Source: Methylobacterium brachiatum
Lineage (GTDB): Bacteria > Pseudomonadota > Alphaproteobacteria > Rhizobiales > Beijerinckiaceae
DNA length: 64,000 nucleotides
Direction of reading: 5' to 3'
NCBI RefSeq assembly: GCF_020523825.1
Contig: NZ_JAJALK010000004.1
Span: forward strand, 248,001-312,000
Position numbers and translations under genes: made by a program. The notes below the pieces were generated by a model. The model was not told the DNA's origin. It worked only from the letters and a program-made list of their open reading frames with translations, and made no database searches. Shown in pieces: positions 1-8,019 of this stretch (the first letter of the stretch is position 1; each line of letters opens with the position of its first letter).

Positions 1-561
1 CTGCGCGAGCGGCTGCCGCCGGACGCGGTGATCTGCAACGGCGCCGGCAACTTCGCCACCTGGGTGCACCGCTACTACCGGTTCCGCGCCTTCGGCACGC
101 AGCTCGCCCCGACCTCGGGCTCGATGGGCTACGGCCTGCCCGCCGCCGTGATGGCCAAGCGCAGCCTCCCCGAGCGGATCGTCGTGACGCTCGCCGGCGA
201 CGGCGACGTGATGATGACCGTGCAGGAATTCGCCACCGCCGTGCAGTACGGCGTCGCCATCATCGTCGTGGTCCTCGACAACGGCATGTACGGCACGATC
301 CGGATGCACCAGGAGCGCGAGTATCCCGGGCGCGTCTCGGCGACCGAGCTGCGCAATCCCGATTTCGCCGCCCTGGCCCGCTCCTGCGGCGGCCACGGCG
401 AGCGCGTCGAGCGGACCGAAGAGTTCGCCCCGGCCTTCGAGCGCAGCCTCGCCGCCGGCCTGCCGGCGATGATCCACTGCCTCGTCGATCCGGAGGCGCT
501 GACACCGACCATGACCCTCGCGGCGATCCGCGCGAAGGCCCTGGCGGCACGCGAGGGCTGA
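1..561 (+). CDS. Thiamine diphosphate-dependent enzyme, C-terminal part (acetolactate synthase-like)
   Basis: The reading frame is open from base 1 to the stop at 559-561, so the gene begins upstream of the window. The visible 186 residues are the C-terminal ThDP-binding domain of the acetolactate synthase/benzoylformate decarboxylase superfamily. The cofactor motif starts at GDGDVMM and ends about 25 residues later at the VLDNGMYGT stretch, the classic GDG-N pattern. Substrate cannot be told from this domain alone. It lies 63 bp upstream of an aldehyde dehydrogenase on the same strand, which suggests a catabolic operon in which a 2-keto acid is converted and an aldehyde oxidised. This is host chromosome, outside the prophage. 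Confidence 0.85.
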   Translation: MRERLPPDAVICNGAGNFATWVHRYYRFRAFGTQLAPTSGSMGYGLPAAVMAKRSLPERIVVTLAGDGDVMMTVQEFATAVQYGVAIIVVVLDNGMYGTIRMHQEREYPGRVSATELRNPDFAALARSCGGHGERVERTEEFAPAFERSLAAGLPAMIHCLVDPEALTPTMTLAAIRAKALAAREG

Positions 562-624
562 GAGGCCTTCCCTGAACACCGACCCGGTGCGGATCCTCCG
601 TACCCATACGAACAGGAGTCGACG

Positions 625-2202
625 ATGACCGTGCGTGGCGAAAACCTGATCGGCGCCCAGGCCCAGCGAGGCACGCAGGCGGCATTCCGGGCCGTGGAGG
701 CGGCCACCGGCCAGGCCCTGGAGCCCGAGTTCCCCGGCGCGAGCCTCCAGGATCTCGACCGGGCCTGCGCCCTGGCGGAGGCCGCCTTCGACACCTACCG
801 CGAGACCGATCCGGAGACCCGGGCGGCCTTCCTCGAGACGATCGCCGCCAACATCCTCGATATCGGCGACGACCTCGTCACCCACTGCATGCAGGAGACC
901 GGGCTGCCCCGGCCGCGGATCGAGGGCGAGCGCGGCCGCACCGTCGGCCAGCTGCGCCTGTTCGCCGGCGTGTTGCGCGAGGGCAGCGCCTTCGAGATCC
1001 GCATCGACCCGGCCCTGCCGGACCGCAAGCCGCTGCCGCGGCCGGACCTGCGCCTGCGCAAGGTCGCGCTCGGACCGGTGGCGGTGTTCGGCGCCAGCAA
1101 CTTCCCGCTCGCCTTCTCGGTGGCCGGGGGCGACACCGCCTCGGCGCTGGCGGCCGGCTGCCCGGTGATCGTCAAGGCCCATCCGGCCCATCCCGGCACC
1201 TCGGAGCTGGTCGGCCGGGCGATCCAGAAGGCGGTGGCCGCGAGCGGCTTGCCCGAAGGGGTGTTCGCGCTGCTGTTCGATGCCGGCCAGTCGATTGGGC
1301 AGGGGCTGGTGGCCGATCCCCGCATCGCCGCGGTGGGCTTCACCGGATCGCGCCGGGGCGGCACCGCCCTGATGGAGATCGCGGCCAAGCGCCCGCGGCC
1401 GATCCCGGTCTATGCCGAGATGAGCAGCATCAACCCGGTCCTGCTGTTCCCGGGCGCCCTGGCGGCCCGGGGCGAGGCGATCGGCCGGGCCTTCGCGGCC
1501 TCCCTGACGCTCGGCGCCGGCCAGTTCTGCACCAATCCGGGCCTGATCCTGGCGGTACCGGGCCCGGGCCTCGACGCCTTCCTGGCCTCGGCCACGGCCG
1601 CCCTGCGGGAGACGCCCGCCGCGACCATGCTGACCCCGGGCATCCACAAGGCCTATTGCGAGGGCGTCGCGCGGCTCGCCGGCCACGCCGCGGTCACGCG
1701 CCTCGCCGAGGGACCGGAAGGCGCCGCGACCCAGGGCCGGGCGGCCCTGTTCGCCACCGATTCGAGCGCCTTCCTGGCGGAGCCCGAGCTGCAGGAGGAG
1801 ATGTTCGGCGCCGCGGCCCTGGTGGTGCGCTGCCCCGACCTCGCCGCGATGCGGAAGGTTCTGGAGCATCTCGAAGGCCAGCTCACCGCCTCCCTGCACA
1901 TCACGCCCGAGGACCATGCGGCCGTGCAGGACCTGCTGCCACTGCTGGAGCGCCGGGTCGGCCGCATCCTGGTCGACGGCTTCGGCACCGGGGTGGAGGT
2001 GGCCCACGCCATGGTCCATGGCGGCCCGTATCCGGCGACCTCCGACGGGCGCACGACCTCGGTGGGCAGCCTCGCGATCGACCGGTTCCTGCGGCCGGTG
2101 AGCTACCAGGACCTCCCCGACGCGCTGCTCCCCGCGGCCCTGAAACAAGCCAACCCCCTCGGCCTGCCGCGCCGGATCGACGGCGTTCTCGAGCGCCGCT
2201 GA
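625..2202 (+). CDS. Aldehyde dehydrogenase, alpha-ketoglutaric semialdehyde dehydrogenase type
   Basis: A 525-residue NAD(P)-dependent aldehyde dehydrogenase. The catalytic cysteine is in GQFCTNPG (C302) and the general base is the glutamate of VYAEMSS (E265). The N-terminal KxNLI-like opening and overall length resemble 2,5-dioxovalerate (alpha-ketoglutaric semialdehyde) dehydrogenases, which oxidise the last intermediate of sugar-acid or hydroxyproline degradation to 2-oxoglutarate. The ATG at 625 has an AGGAG ribosome site eight bases upstream. It follows the ThDP enzyme gene on the same strand. The exact substrate is inferred from family resemblance; the dehydrogenase assignment itself is secure. 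Confidence 0.85.
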   Translation: MTVRGENLIGAQAQRGTQAAFRAVEAATGQALEPEFPGASLQDLDRACALAEAAFDTYRETDPETRAAFLETIAANILDIGDDLVTHCMQETGLPRPRIEGERGRTVGQLRLFAGVLREGSAFEIRIDPALPDRKPLPRPDLRLRKVALGPVAVFGASNFPLAFSVAGGDTASALAAGCPVIVKAHPAHPGTSELVGRAIQKAVAASGLPEGVFALLFDAGQSIGQGLVADPRIAAVGFTGSRRGGTALMEIAAKRPRPIPVYAEMSSINPVLLFPGALAARGEAIGRAFAASLTLGAGQFCTNPGLILAVPGPGLDAFLASATAALRETPAATMLTPGIHKAYCEGVARLAGHAAVTRLAEGPEGAATQGRAALFATDSSAFLAEPELQEEMFGAAALVVRCPDLAAMRKVLEHLEGQLTASLHITPEDHAAVQDLLPLLERRVGRILVDGFGTGVEVAHAMVHGGPYPATSDGRTTSVGSLAIDRFLRPVSYQDLPDALLPAALKQANPLGLPRRIDGVLERR

Positions 2203-2327
2203 CGCGACCGGGCGTGCGGGGACGGGCCAGCCCGTCCCCGCACGCCCCAATCTCGAACGGCGCAGTTTGCGCCCGATCGAGCGCTTGCAACGCCGAGACT
2301 CCCCGTCTAGACAGCCCCAGCCCACGG

Positions 2328-2403
<76 letters not shown>

Positions 2404-2928
2404 ATTCCTGAAGGAAATCAAAGCCCTCAGGGCCGGGACATAACGGACACCCCGGAACAGAAGGTGTTTTTCCGGCGCACAAGAGTCGGCACAGTTTGTG
2501 AAGGCCGGCCAACAGGCCGGTTCCGAACCTCGGAAAGCTGCCAAATTCGGACGCTGCAGCTGACGCAGCGCCTGCCGCCCCTGCGAACGAGGCCTCGCCG
2601 CAGGAACGAGTGCCGGTTTGCCTGAGTTGGCCGGGTTGATTCGAACGGACTTCGGTGCGCCAAAGGCATCAAGTCGACCCGGAGACGCGGTATGGTACGC
2701 ACCGCGATCCTGCTGGCGCATCCGATGACGGAATGACGGGAGCGCAGCGACGACGCCAGCCAAGTACGTGGAGGTTGTCGTTCTGCCGACGGTGCGGAAA
2801 TTCATAGAGAGGCCCAACGATCGGCGTTTGGCCTAGCTCGCTGCATAGCCTCGTTCCACGACATCTAGCCCGATAATGGGTTCTTCGCGTAAATAATTTT
2901 AAAACTTTTCAGCCATTGATGCGTGTCG
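2404..2928. other. Left-end non-coding stretch next to attL
   Basis: I see no convincing intact gene here. A GC-rich hairpin, CCGGCC-AACA-GGCCGG, lies at 2505-2520, and a degraded coding remnant lies at 2765-2868. The stretch from about 2880 onward becomes AT-rich (TAAATAATTTTAAAAC), which fits a promoter region for the LuxR gene. Integrase arm sites would be expected in this area, but I could not pick them out by eye. Confidence 0.5.
2765..2868 (+). pseudogene. Remnant of an uncharacterised small protein gene
   Basis: One frame from 2765 reads like protein (VEVVVLPTVRKFIERPNDRR) up to a stop at about 2834. Shifting frame there continues with LARCIASFHDI to the stop at 2866-2868. The two halves look like one coding sequence broken by a frameshift and lacking its start. 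The family is not identified with certainty. It would be a scar of earlier gene content at the prophage edge. Confidence 0.3.
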
Positions 2929-2976
2929 TCAGAAGTTCTTTGTCTGGACTGCTTGCTCTCCAGAGATCACTTCTGA
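2929..2976. promoter_or_regulatory. Nested inverted repeat upstream of luxR
   Basis: The outer arms TCAGAAGT (2929-2936) and ACTTCTGA (2969-2976) are perfect complements. They enclose a second perfect pair, TCTGGA (2943-2948) and TCCAGA (2959-2964). The structure ends 89 bp before the LuxR start codon. It could be an operator for a dimeric regulator (autoregulation by LuxR is one option) or an RNA hairpin in the leader. The CTG-to-CAG spacing is 14 rather than the 10 of classical lux boxes, so it is not a textbook lux box. Confidence 0.5.
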
Positions 2977-3065
2977 ATTATTACCGCTGATGCTGTGGCC
3001 GATAAATCAATCTAAAAGATATTTCATCGTCCGAGCGGAGGCTTTTCCATTCGGATAAAACTTCA

Positions 3066-3803
3066 ATGAAACACGTTCCACAATCCGCCTTTGATATTGT
3101 TGCGAAGCTTCGGGGCGCAACTCGCTTAGAAGATATATTTTTAGTTCTAAATTCGAACGGCCGTATCTTCGGCTATGATGCGTTCGTTATGGGACATCTC
3201 CCGCTGGCGCCGACGCAGACCCTCCTGGATTGCGCAATTCTCTCAGGTTGGCCCGCCGCGTGGGAACGGCGCTATCACACCGAGCGATTCGTTCATGTCG
3301 ATCCCGTCATCCGGCATATCCGGCACAGCGTCGACCCCTTCCTCTGGCGCGAGGCCCTCGATGCGCCCGGGCGTCGCGACGGTCGGCTCGTCCTCGACGA
3401 GGCCCGAGCCTTCGGCCTCGCCGAGGGTTTCTGCGTGCCGCTTCATCATGCCGGCGGCGGCGAATCGGGCGTGAGCTTTGGGGGGGAGCGGTTCGCACCC
3501 TCGAACGACGAACGCGCGGCGCTGCACCTGATCGGCATCTACGCCCTGTCGGCGGCGCAGGCGATCCTGCGCCGCAAGGCGTGCGCGGACGACAAGCGCC
3601 CTACGGCGGCGCATCTGACCGGACGCGAGATCGAATGCCTGAAGTGGTCAGCGGCCGGCAAGACGGCTTGGGAGATTTCGGTGATCCTGTCGATTTCCCG
3701 GCGCACCGTGGAGCAGCATCTGGCCAGCGCTGGGCGCAAGTTGGAGGCTGTCAGCCGCGTTCACAGCGTGGCGGAGGCTCTGAGGCGGGGCATCATAAGC
3801 TGA
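3066..3803 (+). CDS. luxR: LuxR-family acyl-homoserine-lactone receptor and transcription regulator
   Basis: A 245-residue protein with an N-terminal autoinducer-binding domain (about 15-165) and a C-terminal GerE/LuxR helix-turn-helix (about 180-242). The invariant positions of TraR/LuxR are all present with near-family spacing: W66, Y70, D79, P80, W94 and G117 in the ligand domain, and E188, L192 and G198 in the DNA-binding domain. This supports a true AHL receptor rather than an orphan response regulator. The cognate synthase gene begins 89 bp downstream on the same strand. It is encoded inside the prophage, about 0.7 kb from attL. Target promoters are not known; the inverted repeat at 2929-2976 is a candidate binding site. 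Confidence 0.93.
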   Translation: MKHVPQSAFDIVAKLRGATRLEDIFLVLNSNGRIFGYDAFVMGHLPLAPTQTLLDCAILSGWPAAWERRYHTERFVHVDPVIRHIRHSVDPFLWREALDAPGRRDGRLVLDEARAFGLAEGFCVPLHHAGGGESGVSFGGERFAPSNDERAALHLIGIYALSAAQAILRRKACADDKRPTAAHLTGREIECLKWSAAGKTAWEISVILSISRRTVEQHLASAGRKLEAVSRVHSVAEALRRGIIS

Positions 3804-3867
3804 CGGACCCTGCGCTGGATCTCCGGATTTTTACGGCTGGCTATGCCGGCTACATTTGAGGACCTTC

Positions 3868-3892
3868 AGGGCGTTCTCCACCGGAGCGCCCT
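3868..3892 (+). promoter_or_regulatory. Hairpin masking the luxI ribosome-binding site
   Basis: AGGGCG (3868-3873) pairs with CGCCCT (3887-3892). After a TT bulge, CTCC (3876-3879) pairs with GGAG (3883-3886) across a three-base loop. The GGAG is the only good Shine-Dalgarno sequence for luxI, six bases before its ATG, and the stem ends directly at the start codon. In mRNA this would hold luxI translation off unless the stem is opened. The sequence is also a near-palindrome at DNA level, so an operator role is an alternative. Confidence 0.65.
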
Positions 3893-4552
3893 ATGTTCAG
3901 AATTCTGTCCGGCGATATTGACGTATCCGACCCAGATCTGGCCGATCGGATCTACAAATTTCGTCATGCTTATTTCGTCGAATATCTGCGATGGGAGAGC
4001 TGTCGACGACGTGACGGGCGTGAATGCGATCAATTTGACGGGCCCAATAGCATTCACATCCTCGGCGAGGAGGGCAGGGACATCCTGGCCTACGCACGCC
4101 TTCTGCCGACGACGCGTCCGCACCTGCTCTCGCATCTCTACCCTGAGATCCTGCAGGGCGGCGCTGCGCCGACGGGACGGCGGATCTACGAATGGACACG
4201 CCACGCAATCGCAGTCCAGATGCGGGAATCGGCTATGGCGACGGCCTTCTCGAACGTGGTGTCCGGCGCGGTCGCCTACGCGGCGGAGGCGCTGGATCTC
4301 GAAGGCCTCCTCGTCCAGCTCCATCCCTCTCTCATAGCACGCCTGATCGAGACAGGTTGGGATGCCGAGCCGCTCGCCCTCCCGACGAAATACCAGGGCA
4401 GCTACCTGGTGCCGGTTTACGCACGCCTCACCGAACAAACGCTTCTGACGGCACAGGCGGCCTTCACAAATTGGCGCGGGGCACGCTTGCACGTCTCGCG
4501 CGAATTTATCCGCACGGCTGCGGCTGACGTGCCGACACCGGTCCTCGGGTGA
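3893..4552 (+). CDS. luxI: Acyl-homoserine-lactone synthase (LuxI family)
   Basis: A 219-residue autoinducer synthase that would join S-adenosylmethionine and an acyl donor to make an acyl-homoserine lactone. The invariant LuxI residues are present in order: R24, F28, W34, D46, D49, R69 (YARLLPTTRP), E100 and R103 (YEWTR). Length is normal for the family and no residue is missing, so the enzyme should be active. Acyl-chain preference cannot be read from sequence. It lies directly after luxR, and its start codon abuts a hairpin that pairs with the ribosome-binding site. A prophage encoding both AHL synthase and receptor is unusual. Confidence 0.95.
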   Translation: MFRILSGDIDVSDPDLADRIYKFRHAYFVEYLRWESCRRRDGRECDQFDGPNSIHILGEEGRDILAYARLLPTTRPHLLSHLYPEILQGGAAPTGRRIYEWTRHAIAVQMRESAMATAFSNVVSGAVAYAAEALDLEGLLVQLHPSLIARLIETGWDAEPLALPTKYQGSYLVPVYARLTEQTLLTAQAAFTNWRGARLHVSREFIRTAAADVPTPVLG

Positions 4553-4575
4553 AATTCCAGACGAAAGAGATCACG

Positions 4576-4974
4576 ATGCCATCCACGACGGCGCAAAGCG
4601 TCTTGTTCTTCCGGGTCTATCGAGAGGCCGCGCTGCCGCTCTACGACGCCCTCGTCTCGGACCTCTGCAGTTCTCCGCATCTGCCCTTCCAACTGGCGAC
4701 GACCCTGGAGGATATCGGCCAAGCGTTCATAGGGTTCGCGAACGCGGTCAACGGCGAACTGAAGCGCCGCGGTGTGCTGGATCAGGAAGTTGAGCCCGAT
4801 CAGACGATCGAGGCACAGATCGATGCCCTTCTCGCGCGCCTCGTCGATGGCGATTCCGCAGTGCAGGCGGGGCTGATCGGACGCGTATTCCCGGCCCTAA
4901 AGGAGGAAGCCGTTCGACGAGCCCTCAAGGTCGCGCTCGTGACCCAGCACGATCTGCCGATTGCGGCCGGCTGA
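4576..4974 (+). CDS. Small protein of the quorum-sensing locus, unknown function
   Basis: About 132 residues from the ATG at 4576, which has GAAAGAGA just upstream. A GTG at 4549 overlapping the luxI stop is an alternative start. The protein is soluble and mostly helical by composition, with no motif I recognise. It follows luxI by 23 bp on the same strand, so it is probably co-transcribed. Small genes after AHL synthases on other mobile elements can encode antiactivators (TraM and QseM are precedents), but I see no specific similarity to them here. Confidence 0.7.
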   Translation: MPSTTAQSVLFFRVYREAALPLYDALVSDLCSSPHLPFQLATTLEDIGQAFIGFANAVNGELKRRGVLDQEVEPDQTIEAQIDALLARLVDGDSAVQAGLIGRVFPALKEEAVRRALKVALVTQHDLPIAAG

Positions 4975-5008
4975 AGCTTGCGGGCAAGACGTCGGGCCGA
5001 CGGCGGAT

Positions 5009-6337
5009 TCAGGCGTAGGCTGTCGGCAGCTCGCCGACCTGCGTCGTGTAGCGCGGCGTCCGCATCTCGAACTTCGTGTTCCACGCGCGCCGAGCCACTA
5101 GCCCGGCCCGAGCCGGCACCACGGCGCCGCGCCCCCACCGCGCGTTGCAGGCGTCCAGGGCGGCCATCAGCGGTTCCGACCGCTCCCGGTCCATCCGCCC
5201 GATCAGCGCTCGTGGGCTGTGCGACAGCGGCACGAGGTCGTTGGTGACGATGCCAGCCTTGGAATACCGCCACGGCCGCTCGCCGGGCTCGCGCCAGGTT
5301 CGGGCCACCCCGTGCCGGGCCGCCTTGATCAGCGCCAGCGTATCCGAGGTGTGCTCGGGCAGGGTGACCGTAGTCGAGACCGACCGCATCGGTTCGTCCC
5401 GGTCGTGCTCGCTGGTGTGGTAGAAAACCGTGACGTGGTTGGTCGCCAGCCCCTCGCGCCGTAGCTTCTCGCCCAGGCGCGTCGCGTGGGCTGAGACCGC
5501 CTCCTCGAGCGTGGCCCGATCCTCGATCCGGCCGGAGAACGAGCGCGTCACCGCGCAGCCCTTCCGCCGGGCCGGGACCATCTCCAGAGGCAGGCAGGCC
5601 AGCCCGCGCAGCTCGTGGATGATGCGCTCGCCCACCACCGTCAGGCCCTTGCGCACCGGCCGTGGATCGAGGTCGCGCAGGTCCGCGACGCTCTCCACGC
5701 CCATGGCCTCCAGCTTGGCGAGCGAGGCGCGGCCGATGCCCCAGACCTCGGCGACGCCGATCCGGCAGAGCCAGTGCTCGTAGGCCGCCACGTCGGTCAG
5801 GTCGCACACGCCCTGCAGCTCGGGCACGGCCTTGGCGATGTGGTTGGCGAGCTTCGCCAGGGTCTTGGTCGGGCCGATGCCGACGCAGCTCGGTATGCCG
5901 GTCCAACTCCGCACGGTGGCGCGGAGATCCCGGGCGAGCTCCACCCGCAGGCCCGGCGCCACGTCGGAGAGATCGAGGAAGGATTCGTCGATCGAGTAGA
6001 TCTCCACCCGCGGGCTGAACTGCCGGTAGACCGCGTTGGTGCGCCCGCTCATGTCGCCATAGAGCGTGTAGTTCGACGAGAACACGCGCACGCCCTGCCG
6101 CCGGCACAGGTCGCGGATCTTGAAGTACGGCTCGCCCATGCGGATCCCGAGCGCCTTGGCCTCGGCCGTGCGGGCGATGGCGCAGCCGTCGTTGTTCGAC
6201 AGCACGATCACCGGCACCAGGGCGAGCTTCGGATCGAACACGCGCTCGCACGAGCAGTAGAAGCTGTTGCCGTCGATCAGCGCCACCGCACGGCCGCCGC
6301 CGATCCGGTCGCGCTGGCGCGGGGCCGGCGCGCTCAC
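5009..6337 (-). CDS. umuC: DNA polymerase V catalytic subunit (Y-family)
   Basis: A 442-residue Y-family translesion polymerase. The first metal-binding motif is [16 protein letters not shown] (about 19-34, D22) and the catalytic [10 protein letters not shown] motif is near residues 115-125. It overlaps the umuD start region by four bases, so the two genes are translationally coupled. Role: error-prone bypass of DNA lesions with processed UmuD. The pair lies downstream of a LexA box and converges on the quorum-sensing genes. Confidence 0.95.
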   Translation of the reverse strand: MSAPAPRQRDRIGGGRAVALIDGNSFYCSCERVFDPKLALVPVIVLSNNDGCAIARTAEAKALGIRMGEPYFKIRDLCRRQGVRVFSSNYTLYGDMSGRTNAVYRQFSPRVEIYSIDESFLDLSDVAPGLRVELARDLRATVRSWTGIPSCVGIGPTKTLAKLANHIAKAVPELQGVCDLTDVAAYEHWLCRIGVAEVWGIGRASLAKLEAMGVESVADLRDLDPRPVRKGLTVVGERIIHELRGLACLPLEMVPARRKGCAVTRSFSGRIEDRATLEEAVSAHATRLGEKLRREGLATNHVTVFYHTSEHDRDEPMRSVSTTVTLPEHTSDTLALIKAARHGVARTWREPGERPWRYSKAGIVTNDLVPLSHSPRALIGRMDRERSEPLMAALDACNARWGRGAVVPARAGLVARRAWNTKFEMRTPRYTTQVGELPTAYA

Positions 6338-6786
6338 GACAGCTGCCCGCGGGCGACGTGCCAGCGGATCGAGAACCGCACCACGCCCCAGATCACGCCC
6401 TCGCCAAGCTCGTCGACTGCGAAGGCGGGCAGGTCCGGGTTGCAGAAGGCCAGCCGGGCCACGTTGCCGTCGATCACCAAGCGCTTGCAGCTCATCTCTC
6501 CGTCCACCGCCGCGACGACGATGCTGCCATGGGACGGCTTGAGGCTGCGGTCGACGCAGGCGAGATCTCGGTCAAAGATGCCGGCGCCTTCCATCGACGA
6601 TCCAGCAATGCGCCACAGGAAGGTCGCCGGCGGGTTCGGCACGAGCCAGCGCGGCAGTTCCAGCGCGCCTTCCAGGAAGTCGTCGGCCGGACTGGGGAAG
6701 CCCGCGCAGAGGGCCTGGCCGATTAGAGGGACCCGCACGGCATCGGGGCTGCCGACGAGCAACGCGTCGATCCGGTCGAGATGCAC
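6334..6786 (-). CDS. umuD: UmuD-like S24 peptidase, polymerase V accessory subunit
   Basis: A 150-residue LexA/UmuD-type protein. The self-cleavage site is in LCAGFPSP (A28-G29). The catalytic dyad is Ser64 (AGSSMEG) and Lys101 (SCKRL), with spacing as in UmuD. It would be cleaved after RecA activation and then join UmuC. The short N-terminal segment lacks a DNA-binding domain, which separates it from LexA or a CI-type repressor. A LexA box lies 19-33 bp upstream of its start. Confidence 0.93.
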   Translation of the reverse strand: MHLDRIDALLVGSPDAVRVPLIGQALCAGFPSPADDFLEGALELPRWLVPNPPATFLWRIAGSSMEGAGIFDRDLACVDRSLKPSHGSIVVAAVDGEMSCKRLVIDGNVARLAFCNPDLPAFAVDELGEGVIWGVVRFSIRWHVARGQLS

Positions 6787-6804
6787 CCATGTCCTCGTGC
6801 GCTA

Positions 6805-6819
6805 GAACAGACAAAGAAC
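6805..6819 (-). promoter_or_regulatory. LexA (SOS) box of the umuDC operon
   Basis: GAAC-N7-GAAC on the plus strand, i.e. GTTC-N7-GTTC read towards umuD. This is the direct-repeat LexA site established for alphaproteobacteria. It ends 19 bp before the umuD start codon, which is right for overlap with the promoter. Confidence 0.85.
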
Positions 6820-6908
6820 AAAGCACTGGACTGCGCCGAGGTTCAACCGGTTCGGGCTTCCGTGCCGAAAGCGTGGTGGACGGGTGTGGACAGCGTGGAA
6901 TAACGCGA

Positions 6909-7205
6909 ATGGCAACATCGCCTTGCGCCGACTTCGCAGAAGCGGGGTTACGATGGCGATGGAAGACGGCGTTCGTAGTGCAGGTGTTCGGGCTGCATCG
7001 GAAGCAGCTGCGCCCGGCCCGCCAGGAGCCGGCGCAGACGGAGAGCGGCGCGCTGAGGAAGGCCGAGAACCTGCCTAGGCGGATGCCGGGTGTGGCGGCG
7101 CTGAAGGTGGTGGCCGACGACGAGACCGGCGAGCTAGAGGACGTCACGATCCTCGGCCAGTGGGGCGAGGTGTCGGACGATTTTGCCGAGAGCCTGCAGG
7201 GCTGA
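6909..7205 (+). CDS. Hypothetical protein
   Basis: An open frame with a coding-like C-terminal half (VAALKVVADDETGELEDV and an acidic end). The ATG at 6909 gives 98 residues; the frame stays open upstream to about 6789, so the start is uncertain. No domain is recognised. It diverges from umuDC and converges on the next gene, with three bases between stop codons. Confidence 0.45.
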   Translation: MATSPCADFAEAGLRWRWKTAFVVQVFGLHRKQLRPARQEPAQTESGALRKAENLPRRMPGVAALKVVADDETGELEDVTILGQWGEVSDDFAESLQG

Positions 7206-7208
7206 TCG

Positions 7209-7598
7209 TCAGCCGCATCCCCTGGCGGTGAACTGCCAGACCGGCGGACCGAAGGTTTGCCCTGGCTTGGTCCGGTAGCCCGGGAAGCGGTCGAACACGA
7301 TCCGGGCAGGCTCGATGCCGATCACCCAGCTGTCGTTGACCATCAGTGCGCCGGCATATTCCGCGCGCAGGAAGCCGTGCTCCGGATGCACGCCGAACAG
7401 CTGCTCGGCGGTCCAGCCGGTTCTGTGCGCCTTGGCCCCGTGCTCGTCGAGGAACGCCAGCGCATTCTCGTGCATCGCCTTCCACTTCGCCGGGAGCAGA
7501 TCCCGGCATGGCGAGGCGTGCTCGGACAGGCGCTCGATCTGGTCGCGCCAAGAGGCGACAACGGGCGAGAGGTCTGACATGACGGGTGGGGTAGGCAT
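7209..7598 (-). CDS. Hypothetical protein
   Basis: 129 residues from the start at 7598 (a second ATG at 7580 gives 123). The sequence looks like a real soluble protein: a helical N-terminal half (WRDQIERLSEHASPCRDLL) and a C-terminal part rich in aromatic residues (VIGIEPARIVFDRFPGY). I do not recognise a family. It lies between the SOS polymerase genes and a broken HTH gene. Confidence 0.6.
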   Translation of the reverse strand: MPTPPVMSDLSPVVASWRDQIERLSEHASPCRDLLPAKWKAMHENALAFLDEHGAKAHRTGWTAEQLFGVHPEHGFLRAEYAGALMVNDSWVIGIEPARIVFDRFPGYRTKPGQTFGPPVWQFTARGCG

Positions 7599-7714
7599 GC
7601 AGTATTAACGCGGCGTCACTTACAAGAGGCGGGCATCATCTTCATGAACGAGAACGGCGAGTGGCCAGGCGTCAGGCTCCGTAAGACCGATCCAAGCGAG
7701 TGCCGGAGCCTGAC

Positions 7715-7958
7715 ATGATGAAGCTTCACCTAAGCATGCTGCCTCGAGGGCCGAGACGTGAGCAGTCCGCCGATTATTGCGGCCGCGGTTCGATCTCCGC
7801 GTTTGACGATTGGGTCCGAAAGGGCATCGTGCCTCGGGCCATGAGGGGCACGAACCGCTGGGACTGCAGGTTGATCAACTGCGCTTGATCACCACTCTGA
7901 GCTGGCGTCCGACGCCAGCGCTTTGATCGACGAGTGGCTGTCCAAGCATCTGTACTGA
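7715..7958 (+). pseudogene. Frameshifted small helix-turn-helix (excisionase-like) gene
   Basis: The frame from 7715 encodes LPRGPRREQSADYCGRG, followed by a segment ending RGTNRWDCRLINCA, the layout of a small winged-helix or AlpA-type DNA-binding protein, and stops at about 7888. One frame over, coding resumes at once (ALDHHSELASDASALIDEWL) and ends at 7956-7958. A single-base indel near 7880 explains both parts. A 24-codon open frame at 7644-7718 overlaps its start and may be the tail of another remnant. An intact excisionase-like gene exists at the right end, so this one may be dispensable. Confidence 0.55.
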
Positions 7959-8019
7959 TACAACCTACTCGCAACCAACATAGGTCAATCTAAATATTTG
8001 GGCAAAATGGATCATAAGT

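Noticed and set aside
2427-2702. 91-codon minus-strand frame next to attL
   Set aside because: Arg/Ser-rich shadow-type composition, no ribosome site, and it overlaps a hairpin in what should be the integrase-binding region.
2943-2964. Classical lux box upstream of luxR
   Set aside because: The dyad is real, but the CTG-to-CAG spacing is 14 bases instead of 10. It is therefore reported only as an inverted repeat.
6334-6786. UmuD-like protein as the phage CI repressor
   Set aside because: It has the cleavage site and Ser/Lys dyad but no helix-turn-helix, and it is fused in an operon with umuC.
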